A stretch of DNA of 64,000 nucleotides from Scleromitrula shiraiana (GCA_028455995.1 JABELC010000002.1:2046001-2110000), one strand, 5' to 3'; shown: positions 12,652 to 25,890, numbered from the stretch's first letter. Translations and numbers: made by a program. Notes: generated by a model from the sequence alone, not told the origin.

Positions 12652-13903
12652 AAGTTTGTTTTCGGAGTGTAGATAAAGTTAATCAACTACAAATTTCGTG
12701 TAGACTCTGCGTTTAGAACTGCATGATGATTTTATATCGAGGCTTTGCTCGCGTTGACAAGACTTTTATTTCTTTCTAGTGGCCTGGTTAATCAGAGACA
12801 CCCTCGAGAAGTTGATTTCAGCTGTCCAGAGCAAAGATAGCATTTCTATTTAAATGCCTTCTTACTTCATATCTAGCGAGATAGGACTATAAGAACAGGA
12901 TTTTATAAGAGTTGTTAGCTTGTGTGGGTATAAATCTAGAGCTTGAAGTCATCAAGAACCTCGGATTCTAACCTAACCCCATAAGATATATTCTCAGATG
13001 AAATCAAGCAATACCTAGCCTGCTCTGGCACTATGTGATGAAGATGGTTCATAGAATGAACATTAATGACACAATGAAATTCAAGGTACTCGCATCTCTT
13101 CGTCCTGAAGAAGGTATTACAATCGTCAAGTATTGGTGGATAATTTAGTTTTCAAGCAGAGGGTATCATCATGAGTTATCTTCAAAATAGTCCCATCTGT
13201 TTTTATCTTTGAGGTTCTGTAAGATGCAGAAATCTGGTTGAATTGGAATGAAATAGTAGGTAGTTGCATGGGTGAGACAACAAATGCATGGAACCAAATA
13301 CTCGGGTCAATGTCTACTAATGAAAGACGGTGGCGAAATGATTCTTAGGAAGGTGGTGAGCGGGATTAAGACAACGAAGGCATTGTTAGGTTGTAGTGAA
13401 TCTAGACCGAAACCACTGCCTTTCAAATGCTGTTTTAAAAAGGTTGTGTAGGAACTTTCCAACTAAATATCGTTGATTATGATAACATAATAGGAATTAT
13501 AAGAGATTACGCATAACTCAAATCGCATAAATTAAAATTCTAGAATTTTGGTCTGATACAGCATGACCTAACATATCCAATCACAATTGAAAACTAGAAA
13601 ATCGGTCGGGAATAATTAGTTGCTAAATGATCATTTCTTCGCCCCCAATCTTCCTGATCAGATGAACAATCCCATGCCGGCATTGTTGCCATAACATGTT
13701 ACAAGAAATGCGGCAAATTCCAAACCCAACATGATGTGGGATTGGGGCTCAGCATTTGAAAAGCGTGATTCAGAGAAGATGGATCTTTAAACACTTGGCC
13801 ATATAAATTCCTAATTTTTCCTAATTCTTGTGTCATTACAAGAATTTTCTTCTTCCTCCCGGTCCCATCTTCGTGATGCGGATGATCGACGATATTCAAT
13901 TTG
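12652..13903. other. Spacer, no gene seen
   Basis: About 1.25 kb of AT-rich sequence with frequent stops in all frames. It should hold the 3' region of the VOC-like gene and the promoter of the surface-protein gene. I see no RNA gene or repeat that stands out. Confidence 0.5.
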
Positions 13904-15026
13904 ATGGGCCATTTTGACTTCGTATGGATGTTTTGCTTCTCGGTAGCCCTGATGCTGGCATCTTCAGCTACCGCGCTTAGCTTTACATCCAATACAACTT
14001 TCGATGATCTGGTAGGCGGAAGGGTATATCCAATTACCTGGGAAGATGCAGATGGTCCAGTGGATGTGTTGATCAATCTTTATAATCCTAATATCAAGCC
14101 TGTTAAGTCCTCTGTGGTCACTGCATTGCCAACGAAGTTGGCAGGTATGTATTACTTACCTTTCTCCAATAAAAACTAACATGATTGTTGATTGAAGTAA
14201 TATAGCTTCCGTTACAGGATCGCTCTTTATGTGGACTCCTCAAAAGTCATACACCCCATTTTCTCTAATGATGGGAATTCGGGACACCAGTCCACAGACT
14301 TACACATTTCCCTCCGTCATATCTGTAGACCAGACAGGATTTGGACGTTCTTCCTTGGTAGTATGATCTCATCTTGAGTATATTCCTGGGACTTTCTAAT
14401 CTTGGGTGATCCAGACTACAACATCTTCCCCTCAGTCTATGACATCTACCACATCCATCATCATTTCTCGAATCACTTTAATTGTTTCGCCATCTCCTAT
14501 TCCAACTCCAACGTCAGATTTTCTAAGCACAAGTACTACAGCTTCAAGTCTGAGTTCTTCTTCAACATCGTCCTCGACCTCATCCACAAGCAACGATAAT
14601 ACATTTCGTGGAGGTGTCAACTTTACCGTCTACACCACTGAGATAAGAACTTCAAGTGCTCCTGCTACCACCACCAGTATACAACTTGGATCAAGCGCTT
14701 CAACCAACCAAGATAAGACGAAAACCATGACATCAAGAAAAAGAATCGGAGTGGTTGTTGGTGGGGTCATGGCCGTTAATTGTCTGTTCGCTACTTCATT
14801 CTTTCTATACAGGCGACGAAAGCGGGGATTATCGATGAAGAGAAAGGCTGCTTTATATGATAAGCCGGAGCTGGACTCAATGGCCGTGAGACCCGATTTC
14901 AGAGAAATGGACGATCCCAGAAATGTACCTGAATTGGGAAGTCGAACTTTTGTGGAACTACCCAATGGGGATATGAGAGATCCAGTTGAGTTAGAAGTTA
15001 AGCAAACGGTCCATGAGCTTAATTGA
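13904..15026 (+). CDS. Secreted single-pass surface protein with Kre9/Knh1-like N-terminal domain
   Basis: Exons 13904-14144, 14206-14360 and 14415-15026 encode about 335 aa. All junctions are in phase; the first intron could alternatively end at 14217 and the second start at 14358. A signal peptide (FCFSVALMLASSATA) is followed by an extracellular beta-sandwich-like segment with the pattern V.GGRVYPITWEDADGPV, as seen in Kre9/Knh1-type (Ser/Thr-rich, GPI-anchor-associated) fungal surface domains. Next comes a long Ser/Thr-rich stalk likely to be O-mannosylated, a transmembrane helix (VVVGGVMAVNCLFATSFFLY), a basic stop-transfer RRRKRG and a cytoplasmic tail of about 70 residues. The layout suits a cell-wall sensor or plasma-membrane glycoprotein. 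No catalytic residues are evident. Confidence 0.75.
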
Positions 15027-16385
15027 CGAGCACTGTTGGGTCTAGAATATAAAAAAAACAAGAGCATAGAATCTGAAATGTATTCTTCTACCGACGAGGA
15101 TGAATAGAAATCTAGAGGTACAGATATTGTTGCGCTAGTCTGCCCGTATCTTATATGTATAGGCGTTCATGGAGCAATTAGTATGAATACTTTTATACTT
15201 CTGTATATGATTCAGGACTCTTTAATATCATTTCAAAGACCAAAAATCAATGGAAATGATCTAGACACTTGATTTCCTCCCCCCTCACTATAGGGTATTC
15301 GGACTTATTACCATAGCTGTTTGAGCTTTGGTACAGCTGTAGTGTGGCTTAGGAAGACATAGAAATTAGGCTGGGTGAATAAAGCATGAGAGCCAGCTAT
15401 GCATTGCCACGTCAGAGTAGATAGCATATGTATCTACTTTTTGGACACAACTTCCTGTCCATCGGTTTGTAGTCATTCATAGAAACATCTTCCTTTGGAT
15501 TTCTCAGACACATCAGAATGATGTTATGGTGACCGAGATTTGCCAAACATGCAGTTTATCTGATGTCGGTAAAAGCCCTGTGGCCCCAGGTTTCACATCA
15601 TAGAATCCTACACCACAGATATGTAACAGCTTGCAGCGCAGCAATTTTGCTAGGCCCATGGAAATCTATACACAAAAGAAGATGACCTTCTTCACAAATA
15701 TAATACATACTTTGCAATCAGGTAGGAGTCCGCTACTATCTGGCGAACGGTATTCTTCCAAGTATACATTACTCTCCAAACATTCATCACTCGGATGACA
15801 TTAAGTTAGAAAGTTTGTCTTACCTGATTGAAGAAGCGATTACGATCAGTCAATGCGGGGTAGTATACAGCAACTTCAGAGGATAACCGACAATGCGGGG
15901 GACAGCGGGGTCGCAAGGAACGAAGATCGAATGAGGAATAATATCCGTAAATCGGGCCGTTAGCTCTTGGTCTATCATTCTGCTATGCAGATATATCCGA
16001 GTAAGCTTAAATAGTTTGCACCGATCAACAAATAGGCAATGTACCACCAAAGAGAAAGTCAATGTACAGCGAACTATGTCTTACCTTTGAGGATGTTCAA
16101 CATGGAGACTTTCATCGACACCTATCAAAATATGGGATTGCAGCCGAAAATTTCGTATCTTGCATATTAACGCATTTTATAAGGCGGTCTAACAATCCAT
16201 ATCCTGCAACCCGATGCTGAGCATGTCAAATATGTCATAGTTGCATTGAAAATATGCATCATTCCGTGCCGATAGCCAGTGAATTTGGCACTTTGAGGCA
16301 CCCGGAATACAGTGCGACAGTATAAAAAGCAGACAATAACTCGTGTATTTGTTCAAGATGAGACATCGTTTCCATAAAACTATCA
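15027..16385. other. Spacer and promoter region of the alpha-glucosidase gene
   Basis: No coding region is recognised in this 1.36 kb. The 3' UTR of the surface-protein gene probably ends within the first 200 bp (an AT-rich run with AAAAAAAACA near 15050). The last few hundred bases should contain the GH31 promoter; a TATAAAAAG box at about 16321-16328 lies 65 bp upstream of the start codon. Confidence 0.45.
16321..16328 (+). promoter_or_regulatory. TATA box of the GH31 gene
   Basis: TATAAAAAG lies about 60 bp before the GH31 ATG at 16386 in an otherwise unremarkable context. Position and sequence fit a core promoter element of an inducible gene. This is motif recognition only. Confidence 0.45.
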
Positions 16386-19313
16386 ATGATGCTGTCTATA
16401 CTCTCTTGGCTGTTATTGATTGTAACAGCGGTCTCGGGAGCAAACGTTGGATATAGATCTCCTTCAACTAGCAATGCTAGTTTTCCGCTCTCGAAATGTC
16501 CTGGCTATAAAGCCTCCAATGTCAAAACGACTGGATTGACTTTGACAGCTGATTTGAGTCTTGCTGGACCTGCTTGCAATACGTACGGAACAGATTTAAC
16601 TCAATTGACTTTGAAAGTAGTCTATGAAACTAGTTAGATCCTTCTGATTTCAACATAGTTTCAATTGCTAAGTAAGACTTTTAGATGACCGCATTCATGT
16701 TGTTATTCAAGACCCTGCAAATGATGTCTATCAAGTGCCCGAGTCAGTCTTTCCTCGACCTGCATCAACCGAAGACAATCCGAAGAACTCAAACATTCAA
16801 TTCGAATACGTCAAGTCTCCATTCTCTTTCTCGATCACAAGAGCCAAGACCGGGGAAGTTCTCTTCGACACTTCTGCTGCAAGTCTCGTATTTGAATCAC
16901 AATATTTAAGATTAAGGACCAAGCTTCCTCCAAATCCAAATCTTTATGGACTTGGTGAACATACTGATCCTCTCCGTCTCAATACCACCAACTATATCCG
17001 TACATTGTGGTCTCGTGATGCCTATGGAACACCTGAAGGTACCAACTTGTACGGAAACCACCCCGTGTATTTCGAGCATAGAACTAGCGGCACTCATGGA
17101 GTTCTCTTCATGAATTCCAACGGTATGGATGTTATGATTAACAATACCAGTGGCGAGAACCAATACCTCGAATACAATACTCTTGGTGGAGTCTTAGATT
17201 TCTATTTCCTGTCAGGACCTACACCCATTGAACTGTCTAAGCAATATGCAGCACTTGTTGGCCTACCTGCAATGATGCCATATTGGGGATTTGGTTTCCA
17301 TAACTGTCGATATGGTTATCAAGATGCGTATGATGTAGCGGAAGCTATCTATAACTACTCCAAGGCCGACATACCTTTGGAAACTATGTGGACTGATATT
17401 GATTACATGGACCGACGAAGAGTGGGTTTGTCAACCTTGGAAATGTGTTACAGCTCGCTGACTTTGAAAGGTCTTCTCCCTCGATCTGGATCGGTTCCCA
17501 TTAGATATGATGCAAGATATTAACCATTATTTACACGACAGAGGTCAACATCAAGTGGTGATGGTTGATCCTGCCGTTGCCTATCAACCTTACGGTCCAT
17601 ATCAGCGAGGAGCCAATGATGAAATATTCCTGAAACGTAACAATGGATCTTTCTGGCTTGGAGTGGTATGGCCAGGCGTCACCGTCTTTCCAGATTGGTT
17701 TAATGATGGTGCACAAGATTATTGGAATGACGAATTCTCTATATTTTTTGGCCCGACAGATGGCGTTGATATTGATGGACTATGGATTGACATGAATGAA
17801 CCGTCAAATTTCCCATGCTATTTCCCGTGTAGCAATCCATATGCATCAACAATTGGATTTCCTCCCGATCCACCAGCTGTTCGGGAACCACCACGACCAT
17901 TACCCGGCTTCCCTTGTGCGTTTCAACCACCAGGAAGCAATTGTACCGATGCAAGTACACGACGAACAGTATCAAAACGGGAGCTGGAACCTAAATCTAG
18001 GGTAGTGACTGAGAAACAGACATCTGGAAAACAACTTGGTCTACCTGGACGAGACTTGTTGTATCCAAAGTACGCCATTCACAACGCAGCTGCGTGGATT
18101 CCGTCCTGGAACGCAGCTGAAGGCGGTATCTCAAACCAAACAGTCAATACGGATGTTATTCATCAAAACGGTCTCGCAATGTACGATACTCACAATCTCT
18201 ACGGAACCAGTAAGTCTCAACATCCCACATTAATTCATCAACAAAAACTAACCCCCGTCAGTGATGTCCACCGCATCCCACTCAGCAATGTTAAACCGTC
18301 GCCCAACCGAGCGTCCCCTCGTCATCACGCGAAGTACATTCGTCGGCGCCGGCACCAAAGTCGGCCACTGGCTCGGCGACAACTTCAGCGACTGGGAGCA
18401 CTACCGTCTCTCCATCCGCGGCATGATCGCCTTCGCAGCCATCTATCAAATCCCCATGGTCGGATCCGACGTGTGCGGTTACGCTGAAGATACCAACGAG
18501 CAGCTTTGCGCGCGCTGGGCAACGCTGGGGGCGTTTAGTCCGTTCTATCGTGATCATAATGGGTATCCACCCACCATACCGCAGGAATTCTACCGATGGG
18601 AATCCGTGGCCGCTGCGGCGAAAAAGGTCATAGATATTCGCTATCGGCTGCTCGATTACATCTACACATCTCTTTACCGGCAAACCGTCGATGGAACACC
18701 CCTTATTAATCCCATGTTCTACATATACCCATCGGATGCTAACACATTCGCACTCGAGAATCAGTATTTCTACGGCCCCTCTATCCTCGTCTCCCCCGTT
18801 GTGGAGGAAAATTCTACACAGGTTGATGTTTACCTCCCCAAGGATATCTACTACGATTTTTACACGCACGCCACCGTTCAGGGTGTCGCAGCCAGCATAA
18901 CCATCCCCGACCAAAACATAACCTCCATCCCGCTGCACTACCGCGGCGGCGTAATCGTGCCCCAGCGCATCGCGAGCGGCATGACGACCAACGAGGTGCG
19001 CAAGCAGAATTTCGAAATCATCGTGCCTGTGGGAGTGGACGGGACGGCGAGGGGGGAATTGTATATTGATGATGGGGTTAGTGTGGTGCAGGAGGGGTAT
19101 ACGTTGGTGGAGTTTGGGTTTGATGGGAGGACGTTTGAGATGAAGGGACATTATGGGTTTGATGCGGGGGTTGTTATTGAGAGGATTGTTTATTTGGGGT
19201 TGAAGGGGGGAGTACAGTATAAAGATAAGGTTGAGGTGGAGGGGATGCAGGAGGATGATGTGGTTGTTAATGTTGGGAAGGGGCTGGATAGGGATTTTAC
19301 GGTTGAGCTTTAG
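16386..19313 (+). CDS. agdC: Secreted GH31 alpha-glucosidase (agdC-like)
   Basis: Exons 16386-16632, 16685-17421, 17471-18209 and 18262-19313 encode 924 aa, the usual size for fungal GH31. Introns are 49-52 bp with matching phases. A signal peptide (LSILSWLLLIVTAVSG) directs secretion. The catalytic nucleophile is the Asp in GLWIDMNEPSNF (about residue 435) and the acid/base is the Asp in HWLGDN (about residue 614). The N-terminal beta-sandwich ends before MMPYWGFGFHNCRYGY. A Pro/Ser-rich insert with KREL follows the nucleophile loop, as in Aspergillus AgdC-type alpha/beta-glucosidases. The enzyme would release glucose from maltose, maltodextrins and possibly xylosidic ends outside the cell. 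Base composition changes sharply within the last exon, from C-rich (18240-18960) to G-rich (19030-19313). The exact sub-family is inferred from similarity recognised by eye. Confidence 0.93.
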
Positions 19314-20002
19314 AGGGTGGTGGTCTTGTGTTTGGCTGATCTTGTGTAGTAGTTGGACGTGGGTAAGAAGGTTAAATATGCATTAAGGATATAGTTTATA
19401 AAGTAATTGCGCCGATCACAGAAAAAACCAAGTTATGGTTTTACAAAATGAAACTATATTTGCTGAACATAATGCTAGTCAACTCGTTTACCAATATTCT
19501 CACCTATACTCGAGTAGTCGACTCCACAAATCCAAACCCCAAAAGCAGGCACTGAAAAAGATTTTATCGGTGCGAAACTATTTCAAAATAGTAATCCTTC
19601 AGTAAAGCTGTTCTCTCACTAACTCTGTAAATCTCCACGCCCCAGTACAAAATTTCGGTTGGGTTTGAGTATAATTAGTCAGCAATAGTGATCATCAACG
19701 GGAATATATGGCTTGCCTGCTCGCTCCGAATTTCAGCACAAGACAAACCATTTAGAGCATCATACAATTGATTGACTAGTTGTTATACTACTTGGACTCA
19801 AATATCCATCTGATTCCCATTATACATATGTATGCTCTCTATCTACTTCTTGAGTCAAGCGAAACGGATGTATTTATCCGAGAAAAGCAACATATAAGCC
19901 AAGCAGAACCAAAATATTGTTTACAATAGACTTCCTCCACCTCAAATACTGCAGTACGTGACAATAACCTCGTTCTCACTACCCTCTGACGATTTTAGAA
20001 CC
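19314..20002. other. Spacer between convergent genes
   Basis: This 690 bp separates the 3' ends of the GH31 gene (+) and the DUF3405-type gene (-). It should hold both terminators. No ORF, repeat or RNA gene is evident. Confidence 0.5.
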
Positions 20003-22470
20003 TCAAGGAAAATCATACATGGTTGCATGACCCGGTTTGAGAGTTTCTGTATTCTTGATTGGATGAAGTAGTAAGGGTGGAAGACAAGGTCTGCCATGAA
20101 CGTGTTCCCACTGCAATTTTCAATACGTTAGCATAGAAACTGTGGAGAATAATATGAACTATAAACTTGCCTCTTCACCACCAATTCCATGATCCATCCA
20201 TCCCATCCAGTTATTAAACAACCTCGCAGGCGGAATGGCTCTATAATACCACGTCGTGCCTAAAAACCTTTGCTCTTTTCCCCATCCAAAAGGACTTTCT
20301 GGTGAATTACCACTCTCGCCCTTTGGACCTGGATTGAACCATCGTTGTAGACTAGTACCATTCCATGGCCTATCAAGGAATATCGGAAGTGGTGCATAAA
20401 CTGCTTTTAATCCATGAAGTAATGCAACTGTTTGTGGTGTCATTTCGCTACTAACGTGATTGCCTTTGAGATTCTCAGCATGCATAGCATCTAAGAGCTT
20501 TTTGCTCACTCGCGAATGTGTAATGATAGTTGTGCGACGGGGCGTGTTATTTCGACCGTCAAATCCCCATACATCATCTCTACCCACCCAGCCTGTACCG
20601 TTGGGATTGAACATTGGTGCTACAGATATGTAATCTGCATCTTCTCCTACTCCCCACTGGTAGTTATCTTGGTTTGGATCTGAAACCGGTGGTAGTGGAC
20701 CCGTGGGCGTAACATTTGATACAATGGGTGCTCCCCAGATTGTATCTGAACCCGAGCTTTGTGCTACAATTTGCCGAAAATCAGAATCAAAATTTCCGTG
20801 CACAGAAGGAATATAATATCTTTCGTTTCGTTCCCATATATATTTTCGAGGTTGAGCTGCAGCAAATGTTGATAATTTCTCGAGAAGATCGTAGTAATGT
20901 CCAGTGTATCTGGTATCCAATTCCCAGTTCCAATAATGATCAAACTGTGGATATTCTTGTGCGAATAACTGAACAGGCATCCATTGAGATTGATGTACAT
21001 TAGCAATCTTTTTTGGGATCAATGGATACAATTCTTGAACTGAATCGTCATTCCAAAGTACAGCAATATTCTGAAACTCTCTTGGCACATTCTCCTGAAG
21101 AGCTTCGTTATAATTTGTATAGCTGGACCAAATTGGTATCGAATTGTTCTTAATCTGCACAAGTAAGAAAACTTGATATTCTGCTCCACTTCTCAATGAT
21201 AGCTCGGTAATGATGGCCCGAACATTTTGTTTGTCATTCTCATTCCACTTCTTGCCGGAGTATGCTCGAATAATTATTGCTGTACAGGATTTGAGATTGG
21301 ATGTAGGTGAGGTAAGATCCTGTGTCTTTTTCTCCGAGCCTTCAGACGTCCCTTTCTCTAGGCTTACATCACGCTTGATAACTTCACTGGAAGGTTTTCT
21401 GGTTGTAATAGAATGCTCGATCTTGGAGTTATTCCAAACCGATGATGAATTAGTAGCTTGTAGTTGGATCTCTCCACTACCCTTGGGTAGATCTTCCAAA
21501 GAATTATATCTATTTAGGTTTCTTATGAGGCACTGATTCTGTAGCAACCCCCAATCAACATCATCCCATTTTGTCTCTGGTTGCAGATCGCTTGATCGTT
21601 TTCTAGTGCCAATAGCTGGAGCAAGAATATCAGTGTTCTTCTTGTACAATTCCGTATAACCATATGACCCTAGTCGAGTCTCTCTTTCAAAGCATAGATT
21701 ATTATCAATGTTAAGAAACGAGTAAGAACCCATATGTGGCTGTTCAAATGCTGCTGGATGCCCGGAAAATGCTAAAAGATCTTTTATGGGTCCTGTTGCT
21801 CCATCGCAAGGCACGTAAACCCCTTTATTGTTTAACTTCCATGCTTCGCTATTGTACTCGGGATATGGATTATATTCAAGGGCTGGTGATTTAGCATACG
21901 AGGTCCAGACATTTGATTCCTTCAAAGCCTCGGCGTACACCCCAACATTCAAACCGCTATTCACGAGCTTGTCGATTGTATTGCCATATATGTTTCCGGC
22001 ACTAGGATTTCTAGCAAAAGAAAATCAGTAACCGTTCGATCCAAAGGACAAAACTCAGGCTAAACTCACGATCCCAACATTTCATACTCCTTCTTAAATT
22101 CATCCTGTGGTATAGCAGTTTGGGTCAATATGGATGTAGTGGCAGCACTTGTGCGATCTTGCTTCAAAGAATCCACAGAGGCTGTCGTAGTTGATGGCGA
22201 AAGGGGATGAGAATGGTCAGAATCATCATTCGAGGTTGAGTGAGGGTAAAAGTCATCGTGTAGTTTCGGTACATCAAGAGGTTCAATTAGTTCATTTGGT
22301 ATCGTTGATATTGGATTGATATGAGGATTCTTCCAAACGCCTGTAATTTTTACTTCTCGAAAGGGTTCGACGACACGATTGGCAATTCTTCCATTGTCTC
22401 TCAGCAATACCCAAAAAATGAATAAAACTCCAATTGCAAAGAAGAGACTACTTCTATATCGTAGAAACAT
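20003..22470 (-). CDS. DUF3405 family protein, Golgi/ER type II membrane anchor
   Basis: Minus-strand exons 22470-22070, 22010-20171 and 20110-20003 encode 782 aa. The first intron is GT-AG (59 bp). The second (60 bp) has a GC donor: exon 2 ends in ...GIGGEE, followed by GCAAGT. Reading on without splicing would stop three codons later, whereas splicing adds a 35-residue tail (WEHVHGRPCLPPLLLHP...) typical of this family's C-terminus. Residues 7-24 form a single N-terminal transmembrane anchor. The lumenal part contains the DUF3405 features PQFDHYWNWELDTRYTGHYY and an aromatic-rich segment before NWMGWMDHG. The WELDTRYTGHY block resembles the metal-binding DxD-like region of glycosyltransferases, so a sugar-transfer role is plausible but unproven. 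No experimentally defined function is known to me. Confidence 0.88.
20111..20170 (-). other. GC-AG intron in the DUF3405-type gene
   Basis: On the minus strand the donor is GAAGAG|GCAAGT and the acceptor is AAATTGCAG|TGGGAA. Outside the GC the donor is a perfect consensus, as expected of minor GC-AG introns. Splicing is phase 0 and restores the conserved family C-terminus. Confidence 0.8.
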
Positions 22471-23770
22471 CTCAATGGGATGACGAATGTATTAATTCAA
22501 ATGAACGTATGGAAGGACAGAAAAAAAGGGTGTGAATTGTACTGTATATAGATCTTGATAGATCTTCATAGCGATGATCAGAATCAAGACTTTACATGTG
22601 TAAAGTCAACTATCAACTATCAACTGTCAACCAAATAAATAAGGAATTTTTTCCAATCTTTTGGTGGAAGGTTTGGAAATTACATCTTCAACTATTTCAG
22701 GAAGGAACCTCTCCTTCTTGTTATGAAAGGTTGTCAAATTTAACCTGGTACTCGAGTAGTATTATTAATTCTATTGATGGTGGGGTACAACTTTTAAATC
22801 TTCCCCTTCCCCTTCCCCTTCCCCTTCCCTTCCCCTTCCCCTTCCCTTCCCCTTCCCCTTCGCATCAATATTAAAATATAGAGACAGGTAAAGATATGAA
22901 AGTACTGTCATATCATATCATATCATATCATATCATATCATATCAGATTCGGGAAAAGAATAACTTCTCATTTACTTTCCCATCACCACCATCAAATATG
23001 TCAACCATCAAAGGACTACTAATCCTCTACTACTGATAGAAAAAAGAAGACGTGGAACGGTTGAATTCGAATACACCAATGGCTACTTGCACCCGTGATG
23101 TATCAATCTGCAGTTGTCCCAGATTAGGTTGCATTGCAGCTCAATCAACGAATATGACTTGCGACACGGGGTTTGATATCAAAACTTGCAGCCGTAAACA
23201 CCAAGATATCGGGATTTGATCAGACGAATTGAGCTCAGTATAGGTATGGTGAGTAATGAAATCAACCTCGACAATTTCGACTCTCTTTCAGTTCTCGACA
23301 ATGGAACGGCTATCAACTGGAAGGATGATTCAGATCGCATTTATATACTCCAAGGGCGTTTGAAAGCATGAGGGGTCATGAAGTAGAGATTTTCTATCTT
23401 GGTAACAACTCTGAAGTATTCCAATGCCGCTTTGAATTAACTTTGCGTTCCCGTCACTAATTGCGTAGGGTGCCAATTTCATCATTCCCTCAATTCATCA
23501 TGCCAAAATCGGGACAGATTATTGACTAGATGTGGCGAATATGAAGATAATAAACTTCGGTTCAACCATTCAATGAAAGTTCATTGGTGGTTTGGGTTTT
23601 TATATCCTTTTCTGGAAACAACTATGTCTCTTCTATTCCAGTTTCATGCCTCATATGCGTCTCGATTCTATGATATCACTATGAATTATACAAAAATATA
23701 TATATCCATCATTTTCTCTGAATTTTCTCGAGAAGAGCATTAACAAATCACACGTACGCGACCAGTGAAG
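22471..23770. promoter_or_regulatory. Divergent promoter region between DUF3405-type and P450 genes
   Basis: These 1.3 kb separate two divergently transcribed genes. The region contains a pure CCCCTT array at 22801-22860 and a TATCA array at about 22911-22945. A few CGG/CCG-type palindromes may be binding sites, but none is decisive. No coding region was seen. Confidence 0.45.
22801..22860. repeat. CCCCTT minisatellite
   Basis: Sixty bases of CCTTCC/CCCCTT tandem units form a pure pyrimidine tract on the + strand, in a divergent promoter. Polypurine-polypyrimidine mirror tracts of this kind can form triplex DNA and be nucleosome-poor. A second array of TATCA units lies 50 bp further on. Confidence 0.85.
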
Positions 23771-25890
23771 ATGTTTATTTCGAAATTAGACACCAATTCT
23801 ACCCTATTTCTTATCGTTGTAGCGGGGTTTTCTGTTATATGTTCTCGAATATTTTATAATCTTTATTTACATCCTTTAGCAAAATTTCCTGGACCATGGT
23901 ATACACGGGCTTCATCTTTTCCAATTGCAATACTTTCTGTGTTAAGAAAAGAACAAATATGGCAACGTCATCTGATGAAGAATTATGGGAGTATGTTTCG
24001 TTATCGTGCTCAGATTCCAGTGCTTAAACATTGTTACAGGCCATACTGCGATTCGAGTTACACCCGACATGATATTTTTTCCAAGAGCTTCGGCACTCAA
24101 AGAAATTTACTGGGAGCCTAAACTCAATGAGAAATCTAGATATTATGGTACCGGTCTATTTGGTCCACCTAGTTTGTTTACTTCTCTACCTTCTGCAGTA
24201 CATAAGCCACTGCGAAAGGCTCTTGGTGCCGGACCAGTAAGTCATCACTCGAGATATTAGTGTTTGAAATCTTGCTAGATATTGATTACTAGCGAAGTAA
24301 CTGCTGATAACCTGATATTAGTGGACAACCGGGGCTCTAAAGCACGACTGGGAGCCTAGGATGGATGATCAAATTCGATTATTCGTTCAAAAAATGTCGC
24401 AAAAAGCAAAAGCAAATGAACCTGTCGTTCTATGCGACAAAGTAGCGTAATATCACCTACACCATCAAAAGAATATATCCATAGCTAAACATATTTGGTG
24501 CAGAGAATTCGCAGCTGACATCATGACCACATTTTCATTTAACGAGCCATGGGGATTCGTTGAGAATCAACGAGACGAGAGAGGCTTCCTCAAAGAGTGG
24601 AGACAAGGTCTTGATTTTGTGGGATTCTCTCAGAGATGGACGTTCTTCCGTGAATATGTCATGAAACTTCCAGGTTTAGGGGCGATATTATTACCAAGCC
24701 CTACTAATCCTAGTGGCATGGGATATCTACTCTTTGAGGCTGATAGAAATGTTAAGAAACGGGAGTTGGAACTTGATCAGGGTTTGTATCCGGAACAACC
24801 TGACTTTTTACAACAGTAAGTTATCATCAATTCTCTTCAAACATACTTGCGTGATGTGGCGGTCTAGAAGATCCTCGTCTTGCTATTTATCCGCTTTAAC
24901 TCTTTACAATGAGAGGATATTGAATGAATATACTTTCAACGAGCAGTCAAGAAACTGGGAGACAAACTTTCCAGATTCGCTACTAGTTCTTTCTTTAACT
25001 AGTTCTGTATCATTGTTTGTTCAAAATTAACTATCTATAGTTGTCTCGATGCAAGAATTGACGATGAACCACTCAGCTACGCACAAAAACGTGCTCATGT
25101 TACCCTCCTCATCCAAGGTAAGTACTCTTCAACCCGCACGACTTGCTCTCATCCATGACATCCATCTCAGCATCCAAATATCCCTCCAGAATGATAAGAG
25201 CTAACCCATCCCACCACAGCCGGCGCAGACACAACAGGAACAGCACTAGGCTCCACCCTCCGCTTCATGCTCACCACCCCCGGCGTCCTCCAAACTGCCC
25301 ACCACGAAATCCTCTCCGCCCTCTCAACCAACTCCCTCTCAACCCCCATCCTCTACACCGAATCAACCACCCACCTCCCCTACCTAACTGCCTGCATAAA
25401 AGAATCACTGCGTCTGCACCCCCCCGCACCAAACTGGTTCCCGCGCATTTCTCCTCCAAACGGTATCACAATCTCCAGCGTTTATGTTCCGCCCGGTGCG
25501 GATATTACTAGTAATTCGTGGGTAGTGCAAAGAGATGCTGAGTTGTTTGCTCCGGATCCGGAGGCGTTTAGACCGGCTAGGTGGCTGGAGACTGGGAAAG
25601 AGAAGGCGGCGGAGTATGAGGGGGCGATTTTTGCGTTTGGGATGGGGCCGAGAGTTTGTTTGGGGAAGGATATTGCGTTGATGGAGTTGGGGAAGTTGGT
25701 TGGTGAGGTGTGTTGATTTCTTTTACTTTTTGTTAGAACTGGTGTTGTGAAGTAGGACTAATGTTTTTGCGTGTGCGTGTAGATCGTTCGGAATTTTGAT
25801 ATGGAACTTATTAATGAAGGGGAATTTGTGGTTGCGGGTGGGATCGCATATAATAGAGATCTTGTGGTGAAACTTCATTCGAGGGAATAA
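23771..25890 (+). CDS. Cytochrome P450 monooxygenase
   Basis: Seven exons (23771-23990, 24040-24236, 24322-24446, 24504-24815, 25041-25117, 25220-25707, 25783-25890) give a complete 508 aa protein with all phases consistent. An N-terminal membrane anchor (LFLIVVAGFSVICSRIFY) and a Pro-rich hinge (LAKFPGPW) place it on the ER. The I-helix oxygen-binding motif AGADTT lies at about residues 311-316, the K-helix ExxR (ESLR) at about 372-375 and the heme loop FAFGMGPRVCLG with the cysteine ligand at about 457. It resembles the large group of fungal secondary-metabolism or detoxification P450s related to pisatin demethylase or trichodiene-type oxygenases. The substrate cannot be told. No backbone synthase gene is nearby, so it looks like a stand-alone P450. 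The 225 bp fourth intron is longer than its neighbours and could hide a second junction. Confidence 0.88.

Noticed and set aside
18291..19151. A 286-aa minus-strand open frame
   Set aside because: It is antisense to the well-supported last exon of the GH31 gene; lack of stops follows from the GC-rich, codon-biased sense strand.
22801..22860. Telomere-like repeat
   Set aside because: The unit is CCCCTT/CCCTT, not the fungal telomere unit CCCTAA, and it sits between ordinary genes.
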